This document shows positions 52,854 through 61,039 of a stretch of DNA of 64,000 nucleotides, piece by piece. The notes under the pieces were generated by a model. That model did not search any database. It saw only the letters and a program-made list of their open reading frames with translations, and was not told the origin of the DNA. Both the position numbers and the translations under genes were made by a program. The DNA is from CAUZIZ01 sp965219855 (GTDB lineage: Bacteria; Acidobacteriota; UBA6911; RPQK01; JAJDTT01): the NCBI GenBank assembly GCA_965219855.1, contig CBDCOR010000028.1, forward strand, positions 62,001 to 126,000, in the 5' to 3' direction. Each line of letters starts with the position of its first letter. Position 1 is the first letter of the stretch.

Positions 52854-53900
52854 TCAAGGAAGGGGCAATTGGATCCTTCTCGCCTCAGACCAGCTTCGAT
52901 GAACTGATTCGGAAAGCTCCATATAGCGCACACCCATTGCGAAATCGGTAAACTCTACCTGCTCCTGCCCCCTGATCGCGCTGACGAACTCTTCCTCAAC
53001 GCGCCAGCCACCTCCCGGTTCGACCGACACCTCTTGAGGAACATCGCTGCCTCGGTCAAACCAATGGAGCGCCTCAGTTTCCGGGTGGTATCTGAGGGTG
53101 CCCTTGCTACCCTGAAGCCGCAGCACCGACTCGGGCTCGCTACCGGCTACGGCACTACACAGGAGGTGCCCCGCGGCACCGTTTTCAAACTGAGCGACCA
53201 CGGTCAGATGATCTGGCATCTCGACCGGATAGGGGCTGCCCGTTTCCGGATCGTGCTTGGAATCAATATGGATCTTGGCACAAGCGTCGATCCATTCAAC
53301 CGAACCCAACCAGCGCACCAGGATTTCAAACCACTGCCCCAGAGTCACGTAGTTGTGTCCCGAGAGCTCCTTGCGCTGTCTCCACTTCAAGGGAGTCTCT
53401 GGATCGGTGAGGTCATTGAAGAGATCACGAACCTCCACCGCTAACCATTCCCCCAGACGGCCCTCGTCCAGAATCCTGCGGACCGTCCGATGGACGCGGA
53501 GACCGAGTGGAGTCGGTACCAGCTGCGTCACCAGGTGCGGCGTTTTCTTCGACGCCTCCAGCATGGTCCGGGCCTCGGACAGGTTCATCGCCATTCTGGC
53601 TTCGCAAAGGACATGCTTCCCTTCTTCCAGGGCTGCACAGGTAATCTCCCGATGTAGATAGGGCCAGGTGCCGATGCAAACCGCATCGATATCGGGAGAG
53701 GAGATGACGTCGCGCCAGGAGTCCTTGATCTCGGGAATATTGTACTCCTGAGCAACTTTTTCGGACGACTCCCGGCTGCGATTGGCGAGGCAGACGATTT
53801 CTACGTTCGGTAGAGATTGAAAGCCGGGAATGTGTTTTCTCTTGGTGTTTGCCCCGGCTCCTACCAGTCCTATACGAAGGGTGTCCTGTTTTTCCTGCAT
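52854..53900 (-). CDS. Gfo/Idh/MocA family oxidoreductase
   Basis: A 348-residue NAD(P)-dependent oxidoreductase. The Rossmann part shows RIGLVGAGANTKRKHIPGF and CLANRSRESSEKVAQEY; where most members read EKP it has LCEARMAMN, so the catalytic Lys of that motif is not conserved. The C-terminal half (HLTVVAQFENGAAGHLLCSA, YHPETEALHWF) is the usual beta-sheet domain. No export signal. AAAGG stands before the ATG. Substrate unknown; sugars or inositols are common for the family. Confidence 0.85.
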   Translation of the reverse strand: MQEKQDTLRIGLVGAGANTKRKHIPGFQSLPNVEIVCLANRSRESSEKVAQEYNIPEIKDSWRDVISSPDIDAVCIGTWPYLHREITCAALEEGKHVLCEARMAMNLSEARTMLEASKKTPHLVTQLVPTPLGLRVHRTVRRILDEGRLGEWLAVEVRDLFNDLTDPETPLKWRQRKELSGHNYVTLGQWFEILVRWLGSVEWIDACAKIHIDSKHDPETGSPYPVEMPDHLTVVAQFENGAAGHLLCSAVAGSEPESVLRLQGSKGTLRYHPETEALHWFDRGSDVPQEVSVEPGGGWRVEEEFVSAIRGQEQVEFTDFAMGVRYMELSESVHRSWSEARRIQLPLP

Positions 53901-53986
53901 ACTTGCCTTTCTGGATCAAGTAAACCTGCAATGAGACGCGTGCTCTTGCGGGGTGTCGGTCGACCAGGCAGAGTCAAGCCTTCGCG

Positions 53987-54769
53987 TCAGTCCGACTGCA
54001 TGGTACTAATCTCATCTCTTGAGATCTTGTCGACGCTCTTGGGGTTGAAGGTCTGTTGGGTCGCCACCCTGAGGGCGACCTCTATTCTCCCTCCGGTCAA
54101 TACGAAGAACTGGAGCAAGAACCCTCCCCCCTGCATGGTTTCAATCTGATACTCCTGATCACTCAAATCGCCTAACCACTCACCCACTCGGTCGGAAAAC
54201 TCGGGAGACTCGACCACTCCTTGGGGAAGGGCCAGAATCAATGTTCCAGGTTCGTCTGCGAGCGCTTCCGCGATGCGCTTTCTGACTTCGGCCATGAAAG
54301 ACACCAGACACCCCGCGTACTCCGGCTCGCTGGACTGGTCACGGGCGGGCGGAGCCAGACCCCAGGTAATATGATGGATAAACGGATTCCCGTTTCCCTG
54401 GCTCAGCATCTGGTTGCGGGCGGCCTCGTCCACTGGATAAACCACGGCAACATAGTCGAACCATCCCTGAGCGCGAGCAGGACTCTGGGCTGGCAGACCC
54501 GAGGGAACGTTGATGTAGTCATGGCCGTCGACGGGGGAAGGGTAGCACCTGGTATCCCATCCCGCGACATATCCGAGCCTCTTCAGGGGTCCAGCCACCG
54601 CCTGGGGAGGATCGCTAAAAATGGCGGCGTGGTCCGGATTGGGCAGAAGAGGAACGCCCGCCTCCTGCATCCTCAGGCCCACAGCCATCGCCTCAGACAG
54701 CCGTTCATCTGCATTGGGGATCTGCAAGTGCTGGTTGAAATCGGCCGGCAATACGATCTGCTCGCTCAT
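53987..54769 (-). CDS. Protein of unknown function, possibly VOC-like
   Basis: I do not recognise this 260-residue soluble protein. It has PDHAAIFSDPPQAVAGPLKR, GHDYINVPSGLP, WFDYVAVVYPVDEA and NPFIHHITWGLAPP; the spaced His and acidic residues recall vicinal-oxygen-chelate proteins, but I cannot place the fold. The C-terminal part (TMQGGGFLLQFFVLTGGRIE) is beta-rich. It lies between a MocA gene and a small lipoprotein gene on the same strand, 11 bases after the latter. Confidence 0.6.
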   Translation of the reverse strand: MSEQIVLPADFNQHLQIPNADERLSEAMAVGLRMQEAGVPLLPNPDHAAIFSDPPQAVAGPLKRLGYVAGWDTRCYPSPVDGHDYINVPSGLPAQSPARAQGWFDYVAVVYPVDEAARNQMLSQGNGNPFIHHITWGLAPPARDQSSEPEYAGCLVSFMAEVRKRIAEALADEPGTLILALPQGVVESPEFSDRVGEWLGDLSDQEYQIETMQGGGFLLQFFVLTGGRIEVALRVATQQTFNPKSVDKISRDEISTMQSD

Positions 54770-54780
54770 GTCTCAGAAAA

Positions 54781-55074
54781 CTAATCTATCTTCGCCACGA
54801 CCATGGTTATGTGATTGCTGTCTCCCTTTTTCTTGTAGTAGGTGTGAACATAGGTCCCTTCGCCGAATTCGCCTCCCCTGATCGAGCTGGGCGTGAAAAG
54901 GAAGGTAATCTCTGTGCCCTTCTTGGTATTCACTACCAACTCCTCGTCAGAGATGGCCTTGACGGTCCCATAGACGTCGAAGACCTTTTCCTCAATCGGC
55001 TTGCTCTTCCTCCAGAAGCAACCCGGCTGGAGCAAGAGAGAAACGCTTAACAGCAACCACAAAACTGTTCGCAT
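54781..55074 (-). CDS. Small lipoprotein of unknown function
   Basis: A 97-residue protein with lipoprotein leader RTVLWLLLSVSLLLQPGC. The mature part, DVYGTVKAISDEELVVNTKK to GEGTYVHTYYKKKGDSN, looks like a single small beta-barrel (OB-like) domain. It is followed by the unknown 260-residue gene on the same strand. No function is known to me. Confidence 0.65.
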   Translation of the reverse strand: MRTVLWLLLSVSLLLQPGCFWRKSKPIEEKVFDVYGTVKAISDEELVVNTKKGTEITFLFTPSSIRGGEFGEGTYVHTYYKKKGDSNHITMVVAKID

Positions 55075-55113
55075 CGTTGTGATTCTATCCGGAGGAGGAT
55101 GGGCAGAGCAAGA

Positions 55114-55560
55114 TCACTGTGTGGGCGAGTGCCCCGAAGGGATTCTTCCTAGAATTTCCTTCACACGTTGTTCGATCTGGGAGCGGACGGCCCGAAATCC
55201 CGCAATGATGTCGGAACGCTCTCCCACAGCCTCAGCCGGATCGGACAGCCCCCAGTGCTCTGCCGCCACACTGGGAGGCAACACCGGACAGGCAGCCTCC
55301 GCTTGACCACACAGGGTTACCAGATATTGATATCGGTTCAGATTCTTGCCGGCCAGTGAGTCAGAAGTCTGGCCAGAGATGTCGATACCAACTTCGGACA
55401 TGACCTCGACCGCGTAGGGATTCAGCCGCGTCGGATGGGTCCCAGCGCTGTCGATTTCTACCCGATCTCCCGCATAAAAGCGCGCAAACCCCTCTGCCAT
55501 CTGGCTGCGAGCCGAGTTTGCCGTACACACGAAGAGAATCGACACAGGTTTAGTCATCAC
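55114..55560 (-). CDS. arsC: Thioredoxin-coupled type arsenate reductase (ArsC, LMW-PTP fold)
   Basis: The 148-residue protein has the phosphatase-like loop FVCTANSARSQMAEG (Cys-x5-Arg), DSAGTHPTRLNPYAVEVMSE and the second cysteine pair in LVTLCGQAEAACPVLPP, followed by HWGLSDPAEAVG. Three cysteines in this layout fit arsenate reductases that reduce arsenate to arsenite with thioredoxin. No ars operon genes (arsB, arsR) are visible here. It is divergent from the cytochrome c gene. Confidence 0.87.
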   Translation of the reverse strand: MMTKPVSILFVCTANSARSQMAEGFARFYAGDRVEIDSAGTHPTRLNPYAVEVMSEVGIDISGQTSDSLAGKNLNRYQYLVTLCGQAEAACPVLPPSVAAEHWGLSDPAEAVGERSDIIAGFRAVRSQIEQRVKEILGRIPSGHSPTQ

Positions 55561-55611
55561 TAAACTTATTTTTGCAATTCGCTAAATCACTACGATACAA
55601 TTTCTAACACG

Positions 55612-56037
55612 ATGTCTTGGATCGGTTTTGCCTCGTCTGTCAATCGGCTTCTCGGTCCTCTGAGGAGCATAGCTGCTCTGGCCTTTCTTGCACTGATCTC
55701 CACCGGGTGTGAGGAATCCAGAGCCGGGAGCAATCTCAGCAACGCACAGGAACAGCGAGCCAAACAGATCATCGTGTCCAACCGATGTGGGTCCTGTCAT
55801 ACCCTACAGGCCCGGGGACTAAACCTCAGCGGCAAGATTGGCCCCAATCTGACTCGTCAGGGCCGCCGAAGGCGCCAGTCAGAATGGTTGAAAAACCAAC
55901 TGATGAATCCTCACTCCGTTCCGGACGAAGAGGTTACTACAGGATTTGAGGGAAGACAAAAGTGGATGCCCCGGTTCGATAAGCTGGATGATCCGGACCT
56001 GGAAGCCGTCGCCCGTTTCCTCCAGAGCCTGAAGTAA
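55612..56037 (+). CDS. Class I cytochrome c, probable lipoprotein
   Basis: The 141-residue product has a hydrophobic leader ending IAALAFLALISTGCEES, a lipobox. The mature protein carries one heme site CGSCHTLQ with an axial Met in KWMPRFDKL and a terminal helix DPDLEAVARFLQSL. It is a small monoheme electron carrier tethered to the outside of the membrane. No partner oxidase is encoded nearby; the frd operon on the other strand follows after a 280-bp gap. Confidence 0.87.
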   Translation: MSWIGFASSVNRLLGPLRSIAALAFLALISTGCEESRAGSNLSNAQEQRAKQIIVSNRCGSCHTLQARGLNLSGKIGPNLTRQGRRRRQSEWLKNQLMNPHSVPDEEVTTGFEGRQKWMPRFDKLDDPDLEAVARFLQSLK

Positions 56038-56080
56038 CCCACACCTCCCTCTCTCACCCCTCCCTGTTTAAGGCTTTTTT

Positions 56081-56279
56081 ACCCTTGCCCTTGTCCTGGC
56101 CCTCAAACTTGTCTTTGCCTTCTCCTCTCCCTTCCCCTTGTCCTTTCAACAGATCCAGCCTGAAATCGTTTCTATGCTGACCGGATTGATCAAAAACGTG
56201 GGTGCACGGATGGCATAAGGCAGGGTCAAAGGGAGAAGGCAAGTTTGAGGGCCAGGGCCAGGGCAAAGGCAAGAGAGGG
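56081..56279. repeat. Low-complexity inverted repeat between cytochrome c and frdD
   Basis: A pyrimidine-rich arm (56081-56150, with CCTTGCCCTTGTCCTGGCCC and TCAAACTTGTCTTTGCC) faces a purine-rich arm (56222-56279, with GGCAAGTTTGAGGGCCAGGG). The arms can pair over about 50 bases with a loop of 70. Both convergent genes end here, so it may stop transcription from either side. Confidence 0.55.
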
Positions 56280-56315
56280 GTGGACGACATGACCGGGTTA
56301 CCAGTTTCGCTCGTC

Positions 56316-56678
56316 CTACAGATAGACGAACAAGAGGACGACGGTCGCTACGCTGGCTGCGATCGCAGTGCCATAGCAGAGGACCGCTACCGGAGCCTTG
56401 ATGCTCCGCAGGCCCATGTCGATCAGCACGTACCGAAAACGATGGGCCCAATGGAAGAGTGACAGAGAGATCAAGAGGAGAAGATAGATCTTCAGAAGTG
56501 GGTTCTGTAGCCAGCTCAGCACGCGTTGGTAGCCGATCACCTCGGGTTCGATCCAGCCGAAACTGATCCCCACACCCGTAATCAAGATGTGAGCTGGCAG
56601 AAGGAAAGCGGCCAGGGTGCCGCCGGCCGAAAACAATGCCCACCAGAACGGATCCGTGGTCTTCAATCTCGCTGCCAT
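56316..56678 (-). CDS. frdD: Fumarate reductase membrane subunit D
   Basis: The 120-residue protein has three transmembrane helices (WWALFSAGGTLAAFLLPAHI, LLKIYLLLLISLSLFHWAHR, VAVLCYGTAIAASVATVVLL) and begins MAARLKTTDPFWW, close to E. coli FrdD in length and pattern. With FrdC it anchors the FrdAB catalytic unit and holds the quinol site. The start is 1 base after the frdC stop; more upstream frame overlaps frdC and is not used. Confidence 0.87.
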   Translation of the reverse strand: MAARLKTTDPFWWALFSAGGTLAAFLLPAHILITGVGISFGWIEPEVIGYQRVLSWLQNPLLKIYLLLLISLSLFHWAHRFRYVLIDMGLRSIKAPVAVLCYGTAIAASVATVVLLFVYL

Positions 56679-56679
56679 T

Positions 56680-57087
56680 CTAACTCGTTCCCAAAAGGTA
56701 GAAGAGGATCCCAGAGAGTACAAACCAGACCAGATAATTCGTTAAGAGGACCAACTGGGGAGGAATCACCCGGGTCCCCAGGCGGACCACCATTACGATC
56801 GGAGTCAGACTGAACCAGGTGACCGTATGGTAGAGAGCAAAGACCAAAATCACCACAAACGAGAGGCCGGCAAAGGGCGTCTGGAGGGACTCCAGATACG
56901 CCGTATACTGAGCCTCTCCCTGGTACAGGCGATAGAGCCCCACCAGATAGGACACCACGAACAAGGCCACGAACAGAGCCGATACCTCTCGCACCATGAA
57001 CAGGAAATAGTTCCGGCTGCTCAGCCACCAGGTGGGAGACATTGGCTGCTTGTAAACCGGGTGTCGGTTCAGCGTCTCCTGATTCAC
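56680..57087 (-). CDS. frdC: Fumarate reductase membrane subunit C
   Basis: The 135-residue protein begins with GTG (VNQETLNRHPVYKQP) that overlaps the frdB stop as GTGA. Three transmembrane helices are visible (EVSALFVALFVVSYLVGLYR, FAGLSFVVILVFALYHTVTW, LLTNYLVWFVLSGILFYLLG), with WWLSSRNYFLFMVREVSALF as in E. coli FrdC. There is no heme b ligand pair of the SdhC type that I can identify, which agrees with the heme-free FrdCD type. Confidence 0.87.
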   Translation of the reverse strand: MNQETLNRHPVYKQPMSPTWWLSSRNYFLFMVREVSALFVALFVVSYLVGLYRLYQGEAQYTAYLESLQTPFAGLSFVVILVFALYHTVTWFSLTPIVMVVRLGTRVIPPQLVLLTNYLVWFVLSGILFYLLGTS

Positions 57088-57824
57088 GACTTCCCCCAGG
57101 GCCAGATCATCGACAGCATGTAATCCTTGGTCAGCTTCACCTTGGAGCGTTGGATCGCCGCGGCTGGGTCGACATGCTTGGGACAAACTTCAGTGCACTC
57201 TCCCACGAAGGTGCACTCCCAGATACCCTCATGACTCCCGATAATAGGTGTCCGCTGGTTCTGACCCTGATCCCTCGAGTCCATGTCGTAGCGGTGTGCC
57301 AAAGCGATGGCCGCCGGTCCGATAAAGCTCGAGTCGTTGCCGTAAACGGGGCAGGCGGCGTAACACAGCATGCAGTTGATGCACATGCTGAACTGTCTAA
57401 ACTGGGCTAACTGATCGGGGGACTGCAGGTGCTCTCCCTCCGAGACCGGCTTCTCCTCGTCACGAATCATCCATGGCTTGACCTCCTGGAGTTTGTCCAT
57501 GAAGTCAGACATATCAATGACCAGATCCCGAATTATCGGGAAATTTGCCAGGGGAGCTACCTTTATCTCGTTGGGGTAGTAGTCCTTCAAGAACACCGCA
57601 CACGTCAGCTTGGGAACTCCGTTGACCGTCATCCCGCAGCTCCCACACACGCCCATACGACAAGACCAGCGAAAGCTCAGGGTGCCATCGATATGGTCCT
57701 TGATATGGTTGATCGCATCCAGAACCACCATTTCCTCCCGATACGGGACTGAGTAGCTCTGCTCATACGGCTGGGAATCCTTTTCCGGATCGTATCGGGT
57801 TACGGTAATCGTGATCTCGCTCAT
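57084..57824 (-). CDS. frdB: Fumarate reductase iron-sulfur subunit
   Basis: The 246-residue subunit holds three clusters: a plant-type 2Fe-2S site in CRMGVCGSCGMTVNG with the last Cys in LTCAVF, then CINCMLCYAACPVY and CTFVGECTEVCPKHVDP for the 4Fe-4S and 3Fe-4S clusters. Length and order equal those of E. coli FrdB. It passes electrons between the membrane quinol and FrdA. It is second in frdABCD and overlaps frdC by 4 bases. Confidence 0.93.
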   Translation of the reverse strand: MSEITITVTRYDPEKDSQPYEQSYSVPYREEMVVLDAINHIKDHIDGTLSFRWSCRMGVCGSCGMTVNGVPKLTCAVFLKDYYPNEIKVAPLANFPIIRDLVIDMSDFMDKLQEVKPWMIRDEEKPVSEGEHLQSPDQLAQFRQFSMCINCMLCYAACPVYGNDSSFIGPAAIALAHRYDMDSRDQGQNQRTPIIGSHEGIWECTFVGECTEVCPKHVDPAAAIQRSKVKLTKDYMLSMIWPWGKS

Positions 57825-57869
57825 AGATAACTCACGCTAGCTGGGTGTCCTGGTCTGAGCACCATGGGC

Positions 57870-59600
57870 TCAGTACTTTCGCTCCTGTGGAGGCCAACGG
57901 GTGATCGTCACTGGCTGCTTCTCTAGCCGCGGCCCCTCATCGGAGGCATAGACCAGATGATGGTGGAGGAAATTCTCATCGTCTCGCTCGGGGAAGTCTA
58001 TTCGCGCCTGGGCGCCACGCGATTCCTCTCTCGCCAGAGCTGCGACGGCGAGGCATCGCGCCACATCAAGCATGAAGTCGAGTTCTAGAGCCGACATCAG
58101 CTCAGTATTGAAGACCGAGGCCCGATCCTCGATGGTGACGTTTTGAAAGCGCTCCCGGAGCTCGGCGAGAGTCTGAGTGGTTTTCTCCAGCGCTTCCTTG
58201 GTTCGATAAACCCCGCATCCCTCTTCCATGGTGAGGTTCATCTCGGTGCGGAGTCCGCTGATGCTTTCGGTACCACCTTCTTTGGCCAGAAAATCCTTCT
58301 GAATGCGGTTGACCTCATCAGCGGCCAAGGATTCGGCGGCACTGGAGGTGCCAGCCCCTTCCTCTAGTGCGTGCTGAGCCGCTGCGGTACCACTGAACCC
58401 CCCAAAGACGAGACATTCCGTCAGGGAGTTCGATCCCAGCCGGTTGGATCCATTGATGGTGACACAGGCCACCTCTCCGGAAGCGAACAGCCCAGGAATG
58501 GGAGTTTTCCCATTCAGATCGGTGCTCACCCCTCCCATCATGTAGTGAACAACCGGTCGCACCGGAATGGGCTCTACCACTGGATCAATCCCTACGTACT
58601 TGACTACCAGTTCGCGGACAAAGGGGAGTTTCTCATCGATCAGCTTCTCTCCCAGGTGCGTCAAGTCAAGATGAACATGACCGCCATGACCCTCCCCGTA
58701 GGCCCGTCCCGCCTCCATCTCCTTGATAATCGCTCGAGAGAGGATATCCCTTGGTCCCAATTCCATCTTGCCAGGGATATAGTTCTCCAGGAACCGGTCG
58801 CCCTCGTTGTTCTTCAGGTAACCACCTTCTCCCCGAGAGGCTTCGGTGATCAGGATACCGGTGCCGGGCAGACCGGTGGGGTGATACTGGACGAACTCCA
58901 TGTCCTTGAGAGGAGCCCCCGCCCGGTAGGCCATCGCCATCCCGTCTCCAGTCTTGATGTTTCCGTTGGTGGTAAAAGGAAAGACGCGCCCACAGCCACC
59001 CGAGCAAAGCAGAACCGACTTCGCCAGAATCGAGTGCACTGCGCCGGTATGAAGGTCGAGACTGGTCACTCCGACGCACTTTCCATCCTCTACCAGGAGA
59101 GAGGTCACAAACCACTCGTCAAAACGGCGAATGCTGGCATACCTGAGAGAGTGCTGAAAAAGGCTGTGCAGCATGTGGAAACCAGTCTTGTCGGCTGCGA
59201 AAAGAGTCCGCTTGACGCTCATGCCGCCGAACGCGCGGACACTGATGCGGCCGTCCGGATCCCGGCTCCAGGGACAACCCCAATGCTCCAACTGAACCAG
59301 CTCCCGAGGACAAGTGTTGACGAACAGCTCGACGGCGTCCTGGTCAGCCAGATAATCGCTGCCCCGGATGGTGTCGAAGGCATGGAGGTCAAGGTTGTCA
59401 TCCTCCCGCATCACGGCCGCCGCTCCACCTTCAGCCGAGACCGTATGGCTGCGCATGGGATAGACCTTGGACACCACCGCGATATCGAGACCTGGCTCAA
59501 CCTCGACTGCGGCAGTCGCAGCTCGCAGTCCCGCAGCGCCTCCACCAACGATCAGCAGGTCGCAGTTTATGGTGCTCATAGAAGGGGTAGATCTTGGCAT
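57870..59600 (-). CDS. frdA: Fumarate reductase flavoprotein subunit
   Basis: The 576-residue flavoprotein shows LLIVGGGAAGLRAA for FAD, the covalent-flavin His in MRSHTVSAEGGAAAV, WGCPWSRDPDGRISVRAFGG, HPTGLPGTGILITEASRGEG for catalysis, and NRLGSNSLTECLVFGGFSG near the end. This is the FrdA rather than the SdhA pattern. I use the ATG at 59600 (MPRSTPSMST) because GAGAG lies just upstream; the ATG at 59579 is possible. FrdABCD reduces fumarate with menaquinol in anaerobic respiration, and may also run in the succinate dehydrogenase direction. The operon ends with frdD. Confidence 0.92.
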   Translation of the reverse strand: MPRSTPSMSTINCDLLIVGGGAAGLRAATAAVEVEPGLDIAVVSKVYPMRSHTVSAEGGAAAVMREDDNLDLHAFDTIRGSDYLADQDAVELFVNTCPRELVQLEHWGCPWSRDPDGRISVRAFGGMSVKRTLFAADKTGFHMLHSLFQHSLRYASIRRFDEWFVTSLLVEDGKCVGVTSLDLHTGAVHSILAKSVLLCSGGCGRVFPFTTNGNIKTGDGMAMAYRAGAPLKDMEFVQYHPTGLPGTGILITEASRGEGGYLKNNEGDRFLENYIPGKMELGPRDILSRAIIKEMEAGRAYGEGHGGHVHLDLTHLGEKLIDEKLPFVRELVVKYVGIDPVVEPIPVRPVVHYMMGGVSTDLNGKTPIPGLFASGEVACVTINGSNRLGSNSLTECLVFGGFSGTAAAQHALEEGAGTSSAAESLAADEVNRIQKDFLAKEGGTESISGLRTEMNLTMEEGCGVYRTKEALEKTTQTLAELRERFQNVTIEDRASVFNTELMSALELDFMLDVARCLAVAALAREESRGAQARIDFPERDDENFLHHHLVYASDEGPRLEKQPVTITRWPPQERKY

Positions 59601-59764
59601 ACTCTCGGCCGCGGAATCAAGGTTTGCTGGCCCGCCCAAGATCCCTTACACTCGGTCTGGTTTTGGTTGGCGGTAGAACCTTTTGACGTTCGTTTGTTTC
59701 GGTGTTCTGCGGTTCGCCATTTCGAGCTTGCTTCTGCCAAAAGCGAAACTTTTCTAATGAGGAA

Positions 59765-59845
59765 CTGCCGAATATCGAACAGACTAGTCTCGAAGGGAAG
59801 AATGACAAACAGCAGAATATCGAACAAGCGAATGTTGAAGGAGGA
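59765..59845 (+). repeat. Tandem GAATATCGAACA-type repeat
   Basis: The word GAATATCGAACA occurs at 59771 and 59816 with related GAAGGGAAGAA and GTTGAAGGAGG pieces between; a relative in inverse orientation is at 32700-32725. It covers the likely start region of the following oxidoreductase gene, so that start is uncertain. Confidence 0.5.
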
Positions 59846-61025
59846 GAGGGGCTCTACGACGTATTCGAGGCTTGGTATCACTATATTTGTCTTTCGAAAA
59901 ATTCTCAAGACTTGCTCGATCTGGGCGTTCCTTCCCGTCCTTTGTGGCCTCGGCCAGGCGACTGCCGAAAAGAGCATCCGCGTGGGCATCATTACGGAAC
60001 ACAGAGGGGCTCATCTCGGCCCCTACTTCGGCTCTCTTACACGCTGTATCGGGGTCGAGAAGGTTGCCATCGCCGACCCCTCCGGGGAGAGCTTCTCCAA
60101 AGCAAAAGAGCTGATGGGAAAACGCTTCCCCGAAATAGCAACCTTTGCTGACTATCGCACCATGCTGGACAAGTTCAATCCGCAGATGGTCCTGGTCAGC
60201 CTCGAACCCCACCACTCGCCGGAACCGATCGAAACCGCACTAACAGGGGGTTCTCATGTGTTGACCGAAAAACCTGCATGCGTGCGCGTGAAGGACTTCG
60301 AGCGAATGGCAGCCCTTGCCAGATCAAAGGATCGCCGTCTCATGCTGGTTCTGGCCAATCGCAATAGTCCGCTGGTTCAAAAGGCAAAGGAGTTGATCCA
60401 ATCGGGCTACCTCGGAAAACTCTATGGTTCGCAGGTGTATCTCCTGGCGGACCAGACGCGCTTGACGCGCCCCGAGTATCAGCGGTCGTGGCGGGCCAGC
60501 AAGGCCCGAGCGGGGGGCGGTCATTTGCTCTGGCTCGGAATCCACTACATCGATTTGATCCAATACATGAGCGGCCAAAGCGTCCGTCAGGTCGCCGGAT
60601 TCTACGGGAACGTCGGGGGTCAGCCCATCGACGTGGAAGACGCTGCTGTGGTGGCGCTGCAGTTCGATCGAGGCATGGTGGGCACTCTCCAATCCGGATA
60701 CTATCTCGATCGCGGATATCAAACGGGCTTCAAGATCTGGGGTTCGAAAGGCTGGCTGCGCTTCGAACTTGATCCCAATGCTCCGCCGCTGGAGTGGTAC
60801 TCGAGTGCCGACGGTGCCCCCGAGGGAGTTCAAACCTTCGAGGACACGACCGGCTTCATGTCAGACGGTATCAGCCAATACTTTCCGTTCGTCCAGGCGG
60901 CAGTGGACGCCTCCCGTGGAGTCGCTGCTGCCCCGCTCACCGCGGCCGAGGGACTGCAGGTGCTGAGGGTAATCTTTGGGGCCTACGACGCTGGAGACAC
61001 TGGAAGAACCCAGACCATCGAATAA
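59832..61025 (+). CDS. Gfo/Idh/MocA family oxidoreductase, exported or anchored
   Basis: The protein (397 residues from ATG 59832) has a hydrophobic leader (TCSIWAFLPVLCGLGQATAE) and then the Rossmann fold SIRVGIITEHRGAHLGPYFG, the EKP motif in HVLTEKPACVRVKD, GGGHLLWLGIHYIDLIQYMS and GYQTGFKIWGSKGWLRFE. The start lies in a repeat and has no clear ribosome site; GGAGGAG occurs a few bases after it, so a non-ATG start nearby cannot be excluded. The frame is open far upstream across frdA on the other strand, which I regard as chance. The ThDP enzyme gene follows after 14 bases, so both form an operon. Substrate unknown. Confidence 0.8.
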   Translation: MLKEERGSTTYSRLGITIFVFRKILKTCSIWAFLPVLCGLGQATAEKSIRVGIITEHRGAHLGPYFGSLTRCIGVEKVAIADPSGESFSKAKELMGKRFPEIATFADYRTMLDKFNPQMVLVSLEPHHSPEPIETALTGGSHVLTEKPACVRVKDFERMAALARSKDRRLMLVLANRNSPLVQKAKELIQSGYLGKLYGSQVYLLADQTRLTRPEYQRSWRASKARAGGGHLLWLGIHYIDLIQYMSGQSVRQVAGFYGNVGGQPIDVEDAAVVALQFDRGMVGTLQSGYYLDRGYQTGFKIWGSKGWLRFELDPNAPPLEWYSSADGAPEGVQTFEDTTGFMSDGISQYFPFVQAAVDASRGVAAAPLTAAEGLQVLRVIFGAYDAGDTGRTQTIE

Positions 61026-61039
61026 CCAGGAGGATGTTC

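Noticed and set aside
58371..59831. Extension of the MocA-like frame upstream across the frdA gene
   Set aside because: This part is antisense to the well-supported frdA and shows no Gfo/Idh/MocA sequence; the family match begins only after 59832.
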